From: Zoroaster sp. YZ-2022
Taxonomy: Eukaryota > Echinodermata > Asteroidea > Forcipulatida > Zoroasteridae
NCBI GenBank assembly: GCA_029582265.1
Contig: CM055816.1
Location: 82,516,472 to 82,580,471 of the forward strand
Length of the DNA: 64,000 nucleotides
Direction of reading: 5' to 3'
Each line of letters begins with the position of its first letter. Within the stretch, counting starts at the first letter, position 1. Under the pieces are notes generated by a model, which worked only from the letters and a program-made list of their open reading frames with translations, was not told the DNA's origin and did no database searches. This document shows positions 34,341 through 44,576 of this stretch, one piece after another. The translations under genes and the position numbers were made by a program.

Positions 34341-34552
34341 TTATTCTTTTTCAAGCAAGCAAATAACTACTTTTTAATTCAACTTCAACTGATCACGTAC
34401 ATTCATTTTGAATTGTTTTAACATGTTCAAAGTTTTAACAACAGACTTAAAGACTGAAAACTTTTAATGTATGGAAATTTCTCAAAATGTTTTTCTCAAC
34501 ATTGTAACTTATAAAACAACTATTGTTTTTATTCAAAGGGGTCCACGTTCAA

Positions 34553-35340
34553 ATTAACAATTAAATCATTAAATTATTTGGTGTCCTTTAGTATCTGTAA
34601 TAGAAGAACTATCTTCAAAAATACAACAACATATGGCAAATTGATAATACTTATTGCAGATGAATGAACTAAAATAATCGTCTTCTAACCTTTGCGTTCT
34701 GTTCAAAGTGTTCAATTAAACAAGTCCATTTAATTCCATGACCTCGTTCACGACATGAAACGGAAGAATTCGCGAGTTTCTATCGTAGAAAGTGTCAACA
34801 ATGTTCATAGGTTCAGAGTTCCATTCATTCAGAATATCAGTTATGATTGAGTCCATGTCCTCGTCCATTCCATCGTAAGCTTCAACACCAACATGATGTG
34901 CTACTGCGTCAAACACAGTACAAACATGGCTCACGTTCATACTAAACTTGATTTCAAATTAACAATTAAATCATTAAATTATTATTTGGTGTCCTTTAGT
35001 ATCTTCAAAAATACAACAACATATGGCAAATTGATAATACTTATTGCAGATGAATGAACTAAAATAATCGTCTTCTAACCTTTGCGTTCTGTTCAAAGTG
35101 TTCAATTAAACAAGTCCATTTAATTCCATGACCTCGTTCACGACATGAAACGGGAGAATTCCCGAGTTTCTATCGTCGAAAGTGTCAACAAGGTTCAGAG
35201 TTCCATTCTGATGTTCAGAGTTCCATTCATTCAGAATATCAGTTATGATAGAGTACACGTCCTCGTCCATTCCATCGTAAGCTTCAACACCAACATGATG
35301 TGCTACTGCGCCAAACACAGCACAAACATGGCTCGGCTGA
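34553..35340. repeat. Tandem duplication of about 390-400 bp
   Basis: 34553-34940 and 34957-35335 share the run AATTAACAATTAAATCATTA through the gene 3' end (GAATGGAC, reverse strand). Differences include a 13-base insertion in the first copy and an extra TTCAGAGTTCCATT unit in the second. The duplication carries the 3' part of the minus-strand gene at 35106-35591. Confidence 0.85.
34716..34940 (-). pseudogene. Partial duplicate of the small cysteine-motif gene
   Basis: It encodes VSHVCTVFDAVAHHVGVEAY through EVMELNGLV and stop, nearly the same as the C-terminal half of the gene at 35106-35591. The Cys/His-bearing N-terminal half is missing, and the first Met (MNV) appears to arise by chance from upstream sequence. 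It results from the tandem duplication. Confidence 0.75.
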
Positions 35341-35591
35341 ATGTATTGTTCTGCTTCCTCGAAGTGCTCATCCACGAAATCTTCAAGGTGGTACTCAGGA
35401 GTCTCGCCGTAAAACAGACACTCGTGATCCCACTGCCTTGGCCAATCAAACTCACACCCTTCGCAAGGTAGACTCTGTTGAACTGCATAACTTATTCTGA
35501 TGATGTGATCCGTGACGATTTTTGTCATCACTTGTTTCACAAGTGTCCTGATGCGTTTCTTGCGCTTCAACACATTCTCCTCGCCCTCCAT
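35106..35591 (-). CDS. Small acidic protein with CxxC-x9-HxC motif, function unknown
   Basis: The 161-residue frame starts MEGEENVLKRKKRIRTLV, has a basic N-terminus and then CEGCEFDWPRQWDHECLF, a likely zinc-binding C-x2-C-x9-H-x-C motif. I recall similar motifs (C-x2-C, P-S-Q, H-x-C-L) in uncharacterised invertebrate and fish proteins of mobile or virus-like origin. The rest is acidic (DFVDEHFEEAEQYI, GMDEDVYSIITDILNEW). The frame continues upstream of the Met through a TTGCAG sequence, so it may be a downstream exon of the gene at 35686-36358. The 95-bp gap and shared strand suggest one transcription unit. No function is assigned. Confidence 0.55.
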   Translation of the reverse strand: MEGEENVLKRKKRIRTLVKQVMTKIVTDHIIRISYAVQQSLPCEGCEFDWPRQWDHECLFYGETPEYHLEDFVDEHFEEAEQYIQPSHVCAVFGAVAHHVGVEAYDGMDEDVYSIITDILNEWNSEHQNGTLNLVDTFDDRNSGILPFHVVNEVMELNGLV

Positions 35592-35685
35592 GTCGTGCTC
35601 TTCATCATCTGCAACAGGTAGACAATACCATTCAGTTAATCAACAGTTAACATCTTTGTTAATCAGCTAAACTTGAAAGATGGCT

Positions 35686-36358
35686 TTAGTGATGGCGGTA
35701 CTGTTGTTTGAGCTGACCCCACTGCTCCACGGTGAGATTAATTCCCCTCTTGCCAGCAAGCAATTTGTTTCTGCTGGGATTTAAATACTACTCTTATGTT
35801 AATGTAGGTGCGACCCTTGAAACGCTTGACAACAGCATATCGCTCACCTCCGATTTGAAATCGCACCGCCTTCTTGTCGTTCTCTTCCTGTTGTTCATCC
35901 GGTGGAAAGTACAGCTTGCGCTTGACTCCTGCCTTCCCTTTTACATTCTCTGGGAGATTAGCTCCTACTCTAGGGGTTGATGCTTCGGTGTCAGCAGCTA
36001 ATCCCTTGGTTAATTGTTCAACAGTAGCAGACAAAACATCAACAGTGGGTGGATATGGCTGCAACATCCGTTGCTCACGCAGATAAGTCGATGAACTGGG
36101 CAGATCCCACGAGGTCTCTCGTGTGAGCTTGTTGTAGAAATAGCTCTTGCCATGTGTCACACTCTGGGCTTCGCACCACCCAGCATCTATCATGTCGGGA
36201 GGAATGAGCTTTCTCTCCTCCTTCTCGATGCGTGCCCCATCGGTCGGTGGTAGTGGTGCCGGGGCCGGCGTCGACGGCAACGCCATCGCGCCAGGTGCGG
36301 GAACCACAGGTGTGGGCATCGGGATCGATACAGGCTCACCGTTCATGTTAAGGCTCAA
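35686..36358 (-). pseudogene. WW-domain + PC4-like (p15) protein with one frameshift
   Basis: The start MSLNMNGEPVSIPMPTP opens a Pro/Ala-rich segment. A WW domain follows at about residues 60-90 (GWCEAQSVTHGKSYFYN, then RETSWDLP), then a linker. The PC4 fold follows: VRFQIGGERYAVVKRFKGRT and YINIRVVF. After a one-base slip near 35770 it continues as AGKRGINLTVEQWGQLKQQ and stops with TAA at 35686-35688. PC4 proteins bind single-stranded DNA and assist RNA polymerase II; WW domains bind proline-rich partners. The pairing is unusual to me. A TATA box lies about 110 bases upstream of the ATG, giving a compact promoter and short leader. The frameshift would replace the last strand and helix of PC4, so this copy is broken unless it is a sequencing error. 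Confidence 0.75.
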
Positions 36359-36467
36359 GTATTGTCGTTTGTCGACTGTTCACAATACAAGTAGCGTATA
36401 CGAGCAACAATGCAATGTTCTTGATGAGAATATTGGCGAAAATATGAGTTTGAATTAAAATTTCCAT

Positions 36468-36475
36468 CTTTTATA
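36468..36475 (-). promoter_or_regulatory. TATA box for the WW-PC4 gene
   Basis: TATAAAAG on the minus strand, about 110 bases upstream of the ATG at 36358, a good distance for a leader of roughly 80 bases. Confidence 0.55.
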
Positions 36476-36588
36476 CCATCCTTCGCGTCGCCGAAACAAC
36501 CAATCACAAAGAGTGTGTGGTTGCTCCATAAACAATGCGCAAACATTCAACCAATTAACGAATGCTGCGCTTGCGCACTACTCCCGGA

Positions 36589-36635
36589 GGAGGAACACAC
36601 CTCCACGCGCGCGCCCAGACGTGTCTCACGCGCGC
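36589..36635 (+). repeat. CpG-rich end repeat, copy 2
   Basis: GGAGGAACACACCTCC followed by ACGCGCGCGCCCAGACGTGT and CTCACGCGCGCG, the same as 31552-31598. Confidence 0.8.
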
Positions 36636-36656
36636 GCGCCCACAAAGTTTGAGGAG

Positions 36657-36790
36657 GTGTGCCGCATCACACTATGGATTGAGGCGGAGGTGGAGGTGGG
36701 AAATGTGGAGGTGGGAAATCCCACCTCAATCCCACCTGCACACAAATTGCACTCCACCTCCGCCTCAATCCATAGTGTGATGCGGCACAC
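36657..36790. repeat. Perfect 39-bp inverted repeat with an internal palindrome
   Basis: The left arm 36657-36695 (GTGTGCCGCATCACACTATG...) and right arm 36752-36790 are exact reverse complements. The 56-base centre contains its own palindrome, GAGGTGGGA-AA-TCCCACCTC, and a duplicated GTGGAGGTGGGAAAT word. The structure can fold into a long stem with an inner hairpin. It adjoins the CpG-rich repeat at 36589. Confidence 0.92.
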
Positions 36791-36970
36791 ATACTACTCC
36801 CCTTCTAAGACATGTAGATTGGTCCACTTTAGAATATCAAAAACTCCCAGGCATCTGTGGCTTTTTTTCCTAGGACAATGTGATGAACTTCTGCCAGTAG
36901 CAAGTGGAGGTGTCCCTCCTCAAAGGGTTAAAACTCGTGACTGTAAAAAAATGCCGTTTTTTAGACTTTT

Positions 36971-37193
36971 GAAAAGGGTCCAATTTCATAACGCTGCTTA
37001 CCGGTAAGAAAATTTTGATTATTACGTGAATGAAATGTGAATACAATTAAAATGAATTTAACTGAATTTACTTAAAGTAATTACCAGTTAGTCTTATTTT
37101 TAATTTAATGTTATTTTTATGCAATTCTGTCCTTTTTGAAATGTGATTGACTTTGATTGAGAACCTTGTTACCTTTAAATCGGGACCCTTTTT
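36971..37193. mobile_element. MITE with AAAAGGGTCC ends
   Basis: The left end is AAAAGGGTCCAATTTCATAA followed by CGCTGCTTACCGGTAAG. The right end GGGACCCTTTTT is its inverse. The interior is AT-rich. It is the same family as 22237 and 37243. Confidence 0.7.
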
Positions 37194-37253
37194 AAAATCG
37201 TGTGGCTAAAATTACAGACTGTAGTTTTAGCTACACGATTTTGAAAAGGGTCC
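37183..37253. repeat. Large palindrome joining two MITE ends
   Basis: GGACCCTTTTTAAAATCGTG with TGGCTAAAA pairs with TTTTAGCTACACGATTTTGA with AAAGGGTCC, around a 13-base centre. Mismatches are few. It lies exactly between the MITE at 36971-37193 and the one starting at 37243. Confidence 0.8.
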
Positions 37254-37430
37254 GATTTCATAGCGCTGCTTACCGGTAAGCAAATTTTGATTATCACGTT
37301 AATGAAATTTAAATGAATTTATGAATTTATATTTAATGTTGTTAAATGTTTTTTGTAATGCTGTCCATTTTGAAATGCAATGGACTTTGACTGAAATCAA
37401 TTCAATGAATTTTGTATGAAATTAAAGGGG
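37243..37430. mobile_element. Second MITE copy, right end not clear
   Basis: AAAAGGGTCCGATTTCATAG, then CGCTGCTTACCGGTAAG and a shared AT-rich interior (ATTTTGATTAT) match 36971 on. I find no clean right end; it may end near the AGGGGGACT at 37425. Confidence 0.55.
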
Positions 37431-37522
37431 GACTGACATGGATTTAAATCAAACAGTTTAATATGTGATCGTTTTATTCTTTTATATCAGTAAAAGATCA
37501 ATACAATTTTTGTTTTGTGTTT

Positions 37523-37810
37523 TTATTTTTTTTGAGTGTTATTTTCCATTGTAAAAATGCCCCCCACTTTTACGCCCTGCACGGAGGAGCTGTTCGTGAC
37601 GTCATGTCGGGAAGAGAAATTCGGTTCAAAACTCGGCTCAAAATGATCGCTGCACAAAACTATGTGAGCCGATGGACCTGACCACTTTACTCTTGTCAGT
37701 CGAACTTTGCTCGTCCAAATACGGCGATTTTGGGTCAATGGGAACAGATGAAGGCTAACACTGTCTTTGGTGGTGCTGTTGCATCCTGCAGAAACACATC
37801 TTCCTGGCAT
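37523..37810 (-). CDS. THAP-domain exon
   Basis: The frame starts MPGRCVSAGCNSTTKDSVSL and contains HLFPLTQNRRIWTSKVRL, then VLCSDHFEPS. These fit the C2CH zinc-coordinating THAP pattern: CVSAGC near the N-terminus, LFP and Trp in the middle, and CSDH. The final AVPTIF-type box is only weakly represented (GVKVGGIF). The frame then ends at TAA after a Lys run, so this may be the first exon of a gene whose remainder lies elsewhere, or a truncated copy. It sits 65 bases from the assembly gap. THAP domains bind DNA and are found in P-type and ISL2EU transposases and in host regulators. Confidence 0.75.
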   Translation of the reverse strand: MPGRCVSAGCNSTTKDSVSLHLFPLTQNRRIWTSKVRLTRVKWSGPSAHIVLCSDHFEPSFEPNFSSRHDVTNSSSVQGVKVGGIFTMENNTQKK

Positions 37811-37874
37811 TTATTAGTTCCGGAAACAAAATCACGGAAGAAATGAAATCGACGCTACGTGTTAATGAAACGTT

Positions 37875-38374
37875 NNNNNNNNNNNNNNNNNNNNNNNNNN
37901 NNNNNNNNNNNNNNNNNNNNNNNNNNNNNNNNNNNNNNNNNNNNNNNNNNNNNNNNNNNNNNNNNNNNNNNNNNNNNNNNNNNNNNNNNNNNNNNNNNNN
38001 NNNNNNNNNNNNNNNNNNNNNNNNNNNNNNNNNNNNNNNNNNNNNNNNNNNNNNNNNNNNNNNNNNNNNNNNNNNNNNNNNNNNNNNNNNNNNNNNNNNN
38101 NNNNNNNNNNNNNNNNNNNNNNNNNNNNNNNNNNNNNNNNNNNNNNNNNNNNNNNNNNNNNNNNNNNNNNNNNNNNNNNNNNNNNNNNNNNNNNNNNNNN
38201 NNNNNNNNNNNNNNNNNNNNNNNNNNNNNNNNNNNNNNNNNNNNNNNNNNNNNNNNNNNNNNNNNNNNNNNNNNNNNNNNNNNNNNNNNNNNNNNNNNNN
38301 NNNNNNNNNNNNNNNNNNNNNNNNNNNNNNNNNNNNNNNNNNNNNNNNNNNNNNNNNNNNNNNNNNNNNNNNNN
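37875..38374. other. Assembly gap of exactly 500 N
   Basis: This is an unresolved spacer of round size, so the true distance is unknown. Open frames spanning it are meaningless. Confidence 1.
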
Positions 38375-40330
38375 AAAACAAAAAGTTTTTATGAAAAAAT
38401 GACTTTACGAACAAACAAAACATTAACACTGAACTGTCAATCAAACAAAAATAAATAAATGAAATTAAACACAATACGCCGAAAGACAGAAAGATGACAC
38501 AAACATGGACAATGGATCAATTTGAAATCATTTTTGACATAGATTTTTCAGACTGTAAGACATTCAATATGTGTTTTGAGGTTTGTTAACTGTCATCAAT
38601 AGTACCATGGATGTTATATCTACATTTATTGTACTTTTGGTTAAAATAAATCACAATTTTGGGTCAAAAATTTTAAAGATAATGTTGCTTATAGCGTCAT
38701 CTAGTGGTGATCTACTTGCTGAAGACAACATTTGTGCCAAATGTCATGGCCAACACAAAAATTAAGGAAGTTGTGGGACCAGAAATTATGAAAAATAACC
38801 AAAAATGGGTATAGCGCCCCCTAACGGTGACCTATGAATATTTTCATGGCCTCATTCAACAGATTGTGTCAAACCGAACATGCCTACGGGGTCATTCCAT
38901 CCCAACTCACCTAGAGGTTGTCAGTGACCTGTCATAGGCCTCTTAAAATGCCCAAAAATCACCCACGCAACTTGGAGAGTGAAAAATATACCCCTTTTTC
39001 ACCTCCAAATTGCGTCCATTGGGTCCATGGCCACTTCAAACTGCATCATGAGCTACATACAATGTTTACAACTTGGCCCTGAAAATGCTGATATTGCATT
39101 ACGGAGTGCATAAAATAAAATGAAAATATTCCACGAAGGCCCTTATTAGGCCTTAGACTCCTTGCCATGAATGAGCTTTTCGTGCTCACAGGTCCGCCCC
39201 TCCCTCCCTGCCCCTCCCTCCCTCCCTGTCCCTGTCCTTGATGGTGTGTATTTGAAAAGTGTTTGGGGTACGCATACATACATGTATATGTACAGTACCG
39301 GTTCATAGTACTGTAGGCCTACATAGTATACATAGTATACTGTATAATACCCTTTATATGAAAATATCGTCTGACCATGAAGTTACTAAACTGAATGGAT
39401 AGATAGATAGATAGGATACAATATTTTGGGTTCAATATGTTGTATATACAATATATTTTAAGATGTAAAAGTTTCAGTTACAATTTATTTAAATGATAAA
39501 AAAAGTCTCTGGTTGTCTCCACGCGCGTCGCATCAGACCCGCGCGTTGGCATTTTTATTGTTTTTTTGCTATGAAACGATGTCCAATTGCAGCCAAAATT
39601 GCTGGATCGATTGGTATTCTGCCATGCTGTGTTTCGAATGACTTTTTCCACATAGGGTATAAACTTTTGCTCGATTTGTGAGGCCTCTCTTAGCCACCAT
39701 ACTTTGTATATGTGAAACTTGGTCCCTGCGTATACATGTATCACGTATTTCCCTGTTAGCAAAAATAAATAAATAAACAAATTTAAATAAATAAAATAAG
39801 CGCATCACCGCACCGATTTTGAAGCCGCCCTATGACCAGAAACCAGAGGCTTTTTGCCTTATGTATATGAAGCTAGAAAAGGAAATGATTTGATCATGTG
39901 TTCGATTATTGTTAAAAATTATCTAGATGTTTTGGTTTTCGTTGAAAACTTTTTGAAATATTATTACACATGTAAAAAATATGTTCTGTCTTTTATGACA
40001 TTAACATAATAATGGGAAACGTGGGTTCGGTACTCACGTGTCTTAAGTCCTGTTTAGACTCCATAATCAATAGGAGTATCCGTTGAGAAGTAGTTGGACG
40101 ATCTAACTGAATTTAAAAAAAATACATAATTCTGAATGAGTAGAAAGGAAACCTCAATAGTTTGAACTCTTTGGAACACAGATTCATCAAAGATGATTTT
40201 AATCAAATTGTTACGAATCTTACCCTTTGATTTTGATAAATATTAGCACCCTCTATTTCACTTCTTCCACTTCCAATATTTTGCTTACGATGCAATTTCA
40301 AGCAGTCTAAGTCCCAGGGTTTGTTTCCCC
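38375..40330. other. Non-coding stretch
   Basis: A pyrimidine-rich patch (39193-39240), a GATA microsatellite (39401-39415) and A/T-rich DNA. No gene is supported. Confidence 0.5.
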
Positions 40331-40885
40331 GGACCCTCGATTGTCCGGTATGAATATGCAATCCATACAAGGACGCTACTTTCCCTCATGCATATCCAGC
40401 GCTAACGCAATGCATAATGCAACACCAGCGAGAGCCTTGCGTGCGTGCCACACCCTCCCGCCACGTGGCTTGGAGCCGTCCTTTGGACTTAGTCTATTTT
40501 CCGAATACTTTCCTCGGAGTCCACCCAACACGCCGAACACGGTTTGTGGGTGAACCACGGCCAAACAGTCACCGTGACTGACCGGCTCAGTCATTAGCCG
40601 TGGCCCGTGTGTAGTGCTCCCTACCCAAGCACAGCCGCTGTTCCCCTCATGCAGTAATAGCTTAGCATCCAAGCAAATAGCTTAACATGCCCGGTAAGCA
40701 TTTTCCCCTTGAACACGCCCTCCTTTCTAAGTTGTCGATCACTTCACTTTTGTTTTCCTTATATGGAACAAGGACCTGTTGTATACCCTGATTGTGCACA
40801 CGTTTCTACCCTTAGACGCGGAAGCCAAGCTTCTCATTGGCTAAGACGCTAAACTAGTCTAATATTTTATTCATTCCTAGGCCCC
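40331..40885. other. CpG-rich island without a confirmed gene
   Basis: Base composition is clearly richer in C and G than either side. Open frames exist on both strands (for example minus 40376-40672) but neither shows a domain. A minus-strand AATAAA lies at about 40871, downstream of the open frame at 40892-41248. Confidence 0.4.
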
Positions 40886-40891
40886 AGATTT

Positions 40892-41248
40892 CTATCCCCG
40901 AGATTTCCTGATCTCGGCGAAGTGCGGTTCCGAATGATATATGTGCGACTCGATCCGATCTATGACAGTGCGATATACCGAACTATTACGGTCCAGAGCC
41001 TCGTTCGTTGAACTAATGGTGCCGTACGTCGATATGGCCATTGGTTCGCCTACATGTAGCTGATGCGGTCTGATACGCACTCTGGCCCCGTCCAGACACC
41101 CCGTGTATGTAGTCAAGCCCCGGTGGTCCCCGTCGTAGAGACCGACTAGCCGCCCGTCTCTCGGTATAGCAGTGCCCGTACCGTATACCGAGTGACAAGC
41201 CGCATGAACGAACGATGGTCCCCACTGACTGTACCCAATAGTTGGTAT
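40892..41248 (-). CDS. Unidentified open frame, probably a last exon
   Basis: After an in-frame TGA at 41249-41251 the minus strand stays open for about 118 codons to TAG at 40892-40894. A possible acceptor (GGGTACAG) lies near 41228. The peptide looks like a real globular protein (QWGPSFVHAACHSVYGTG, then GRLVGLYDGDHRGLTTYTG, GEPMAISTYGTIS, HIYHSEPHFAEIRKS). There is no internal stop and its CpG content is high. An AATAAA follows about 20 bases after the stop. I do not recognise a family. It has no good start codon, so an upstream exon would be needed. A cellular gene fragment, a retroelement and a captured viral sequence are all possible. Confidence 0.45.
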   Translation of the reverse strand: MPTIGYSQWGPSFVHAACHSVYGTGTAIPRDGRLVGLYDGDHRGLTTYTGCLDGARVRIRPHQLHVGEPMAISTYGTISSTNEALDRNSSVYRTVIDRIESHIYHSEPHFAEIRKSRG

Positions 41249-42670
41249 TCATACACCCTATTCGGAACTTAGCACAAGTATATAAGTTTAACTATTGACA
41301 TGTACATAATACGCTACCACTCCTGTCATACATGTTACTAGTGCCATTGTTAAATAGTGATGTTAATAATAAACTAACCCCATTGATTGAGATTGTCACA
41401 CCAAAGTTTGTGTCCGACAATATACCAAGACTATGGCCTGATGTTGGCTGTACATTCAACTAATCCGGTTAAATATTTGATGGAATTGATATAGATAATT
41501 CAGTGTGTTTTTTGGAGGTTTTTTTGCACATTAAGTCTTTAAGAGTCATTTGAACATTTAAAAAGGTAAACAATCAGTTTGTGTTCATATATAATTTGAA
41601 GTCCATTGTTATATATATATTTTTTCCGTTTCATTTTACTGTAAAGGTTTTGTTTGTACCTATTTGGATTTTGATTGGTTTTTAATTTTGTTTTGGGATT
41701 TTGTAGTTTTGTTCAGGATCTCAAATCTCAGAGAAATAGGAAGCAGGGGTTTTATACTCCCTAATAATCTTAAAGAGGTGAGCGATGAATTCATCAGCCT
41801 AACCCCAACAAAAAAATCGACTTGCGAAAACATTCTGCCATATTTTACATCAAGTTTATGTACCTTTTTCAAAAAGATTAGGACACTTTATGAAAATAAT
41901 TTTATTTTGTCCTGCACCTTATATAATTCTTTATTTATTTATTTGCTGTTTTATGCATATAGAGCATCAGTCGGTTTATTAACCACCAAATCAATCATTG
42001 CAGGATTGTAGTTGATATTTGTGCCTGAGATGATTTAATTTCGGGAAGTTTCTCGCGAACAAACTGTCTGATAATCAGAATAAGTAAAGAGAACAAAATA
42101 AGTTACAGGTATAATCACAGGAGAACATCACTCTGGAATGATAGATAAGTACGCCTAATCACTTTCAACAAATAATTCCCTTATCCTTATTCACATAATT
42201 ATTCATATAGGTTGGTGAAATAATTATTCATATTTGTTATGGCTGTCTATATTGTATGTTTTAGGTGTTTGTACTGTGGCACTATTGAAGAACAAATTAA
42301 AAAGTGATAGGTTCGCTATTTGGTTAACCAATAGGCCAAACTCTCTCTTTATTTTGTCTTGGATTGTTGATGTTTTTTTCTTATTCATTATTTTATGGAT
42401 TTATGCAATTTTAATACATTTTGTTGTTAAAATGGATATGTATGTATAGCTTTGTGATTTTTTTATGTGAAATATTATGTAAAATAATGAAATTAATTTT
42501 AATTAAATCAAACAATATGTTTTGCTCGCTGAAGAAGTGACTGATGGTCCTAAATGAGAACAGTTTTTCTATTTAGAATTGGTTAAAATAAATAATGCTT
42601 TAATAATTTATCGATGGAAATAATCACAATTAGCCATACACTGTTATGTGTGTTAAACCTGTTGCTATAA
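41249..42670. other. AT-rich non-coding stretch
   Basis: It contains one copy of a dispersed repeat (41627-41940), listed separately. There is no recognisable gene. Confidence 0.5.
41627..41940 (+). repeat. Dispersed repeat, copy 1
   Basis: TTTCATTTTACTGTAAAGGT through AGGATCTCAAATC, GGAAGCAGGGGTTTTAT and TTTTGTCCTGCAC recurs in the same orientation at 45260-45530 with an internal length difference. It is about 300 bases and non-coding. Confidence 0.85.
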
Positions 42671-42675
42671 GTACA

Positions 42676-43790
42676 TCAATAGATCATAATGATTCGCGAC
42701 TATACATGTATTCAATCTCACTAGCATAGGTACTTGGTGCCTGGGGCATAACAATAGATCATAATGATTCGCGACTACATGTATTCAATCTCACTAGCAT
42801 AGGTACATGGTGCCTGGGGCATAACAATAGATCATAATGATTCACGACTACATGTATTCAATCTCACTAGCATAGGTACTTGGTGCCTGGGGCATAACAA
42901 TAGATCATAATGATTCGCGACTACATGTATTCAATCTCACTAGCATAGGTACTTGGTGCCTGGGGCATAACAATAGATCATAATGATTCGCGACTATACA
43001 TGTATTCAATCTCACTAGCATAGGTACTTGGTGCCTGGGGCATAACAATAGATCATAATGATTCACGACTACATGTATTCAATCTCACTAGCATAGGTAC
43101 TTGGTGCCTGGGGGCATAACAATAGATCATAATGATTCGCGACTATACATGTATTCAATCTCACTAGCATAGGTACTTGGTGCCTGGGGGCATAACAATA
43201 GATCATAATGATTCGCGACTACATGTATTCAATCTCACTAGCATAGGTACTTGGTGCCTGGGGGCATAACAATAGATCATAATGATTCGCGACTACATGT
43301 ATTCAATCTCACTAGCATAGGTACTTGGTGCCTGGGGGCATAACAATAGATCATAATGATTCGCGACTACATGTATTCAATCTCACTAGCATAGGTACTT
43401 GGTGCCTGGGGGCATAACAATAGATCATAATGATTCGCGACTACATGTATTCAATCTCACTAGCATAGGTACTTGGTGCCTGGGGGCATAACAATAGATC
43501 ATAATGATTCGCGACTATACATGTATTCAATCTCACTAGCATAGGTACTTGGTGCCTAGGGCATAACAATAGATCATAATGATTCGCGACTACATGTATT
43601 CAATCTCACTAGCATAGGTACTTGGTGCCTGGGGGCATAACAATAGATCATAATGATTCGCGACTACATGTATTCAATCTCACTAGCATAGGTACTTGGT
43701 GCCTGGGGCATAACAATAGATCATAATGATTCGCGACTACATGTATTCAATCTCACTAGCATAGGTACTTGGTGCCTGGGGGCATAACAC
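42676..43790 (+). repeat. Minisatellite, 15 copies of a 73-76-bp unit
   Basis: The unit contains ATAGATCATAATGATTCGCG, ACTACATGTATTCAATCTC and ACTAGCATAGGTACTTGGTG, ending CCTGGGGCATA. Copies differ mainly by CTACATG versus CTATACATG (+2) and a 4- or 5-G run (+1). Rare changes are TTCAC for TTCGC and GTACATGG for GTACTTGG. The near identity of copies implies recent expansion or gene conversion. Confidence 0.97.
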
Positions 43791-44174
43791 AAAATTCAAT
43801 ACAAATCAACAAACCATGGCGGTGCTTGAACTGTATAGATTGAACACGCTTTACGGGGGATTTTAGACGTGAGATTATACTCACAAATACATTGAATAAT
43901 AATTCTCAGTGGGTTTCGGGCATTGCTAGATCAACCATTTCACCTTCATTGTGACTTTTGTTGTATTTTCTTTTTGGAAAAACACCCTTTTCAACAGAAC
44001 CTGTTTGCGCTCAAGGCTTTAAATGTGTCAACTCATGTTTGGAAAATGGCAAGGATTAGGCAGACTGATGCATAATATTCATTATATTTACAGGCATAGC
44101 CGTTATACGAAGCGGTGGTTGCTCAAAGATTCTCACAGTTGTTACCTTACGTACATATTTTAGGTGTCAATCGT
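43791..44174. other. Non-coding spacer after the minisatellite
   Basis: I see no structure of note. Confidence 0.5.
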
Positions 44175-44576
44175 CACGGGCGTAAATCCCGGGGATGGGG
44201 ATATATAACCCCACTTGTTTGCCCAGGGGGATGGTCCATTGGATCATCCCTTCAAATCATGCGGTAAAAAAAATAATAAACGAATAAATAATTCGTGCAA
44301 AATGGGGGAATTTGGTTTGTTTAAATATTAATTGTCTGTTTGTTTATTTGTCTGTTTGGGTGTCATCTTTATGATAGCCGTGGGATTCTGAGTGGTTGTA
44401 CGCCTAACCACGGGGGGGGGGGGTGGGGGTGGGTTCAAGGAGTTCAAGCACCATGGCCCTGTCGAATTTTTTTATCCTCCCCTCCGTTGATCAACGTTCG
44501 AGATCCAATACTATGTTGTAAATTATGCAAATAAATTTAAATATCCCCCACTTTTCGATTCGGATTTACGCCACTG
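44175..44576. mobile_element. hAT-like non-autonomous element with candidate 8-bp target duplication
   Basis: The left end is CACGGGCGTAAATCC and the right end is its near inverse GGATTTACGCCACTG. The flanks TCAATCGT (44167-44174) and GCAATCAT (44577-44584) match at 6 of 8 positions, as expected for an aged 8-bp duplication. The 402-bp interior has a G run and no transposase. Confidence 0.65.

Larger units (their letters stand above)
31413..34550. other. Long AT-rich stretch without a gene
   Basis: I see A/T homopolymer mixtures, short ATT (32570, 32820) and ATC (33897-33914) microsatellites, and the repeat copies listed separately. No coding frame has a recognisable signature. Confidence 0.55.

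Noticed and set aside
34553..36640. Calling the 31.5-36.8 kb unit an LTR retrotransposon
   Set aside because: The direct end repeats are only about 47 bases, and no primer site, polypurine tract, reverse transcriptase or integrase is visible.
37755..38474. Long open frames across the N run
   Set aside because: They exist only because N codons are not counted as stops.
40376..40672. Minus-strand 98-codon frame
   Set aside because: No domain, no start context, and an equally open frame on the other strand. High C/G content alone explains it.
42676..43790. Regular repeat array that might be read as CRISPR
   Set aside because: The whole 73-76-bp unit is repeated with no unique spacers, and the DNA is eukaryotic. 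It is a minisatellite.
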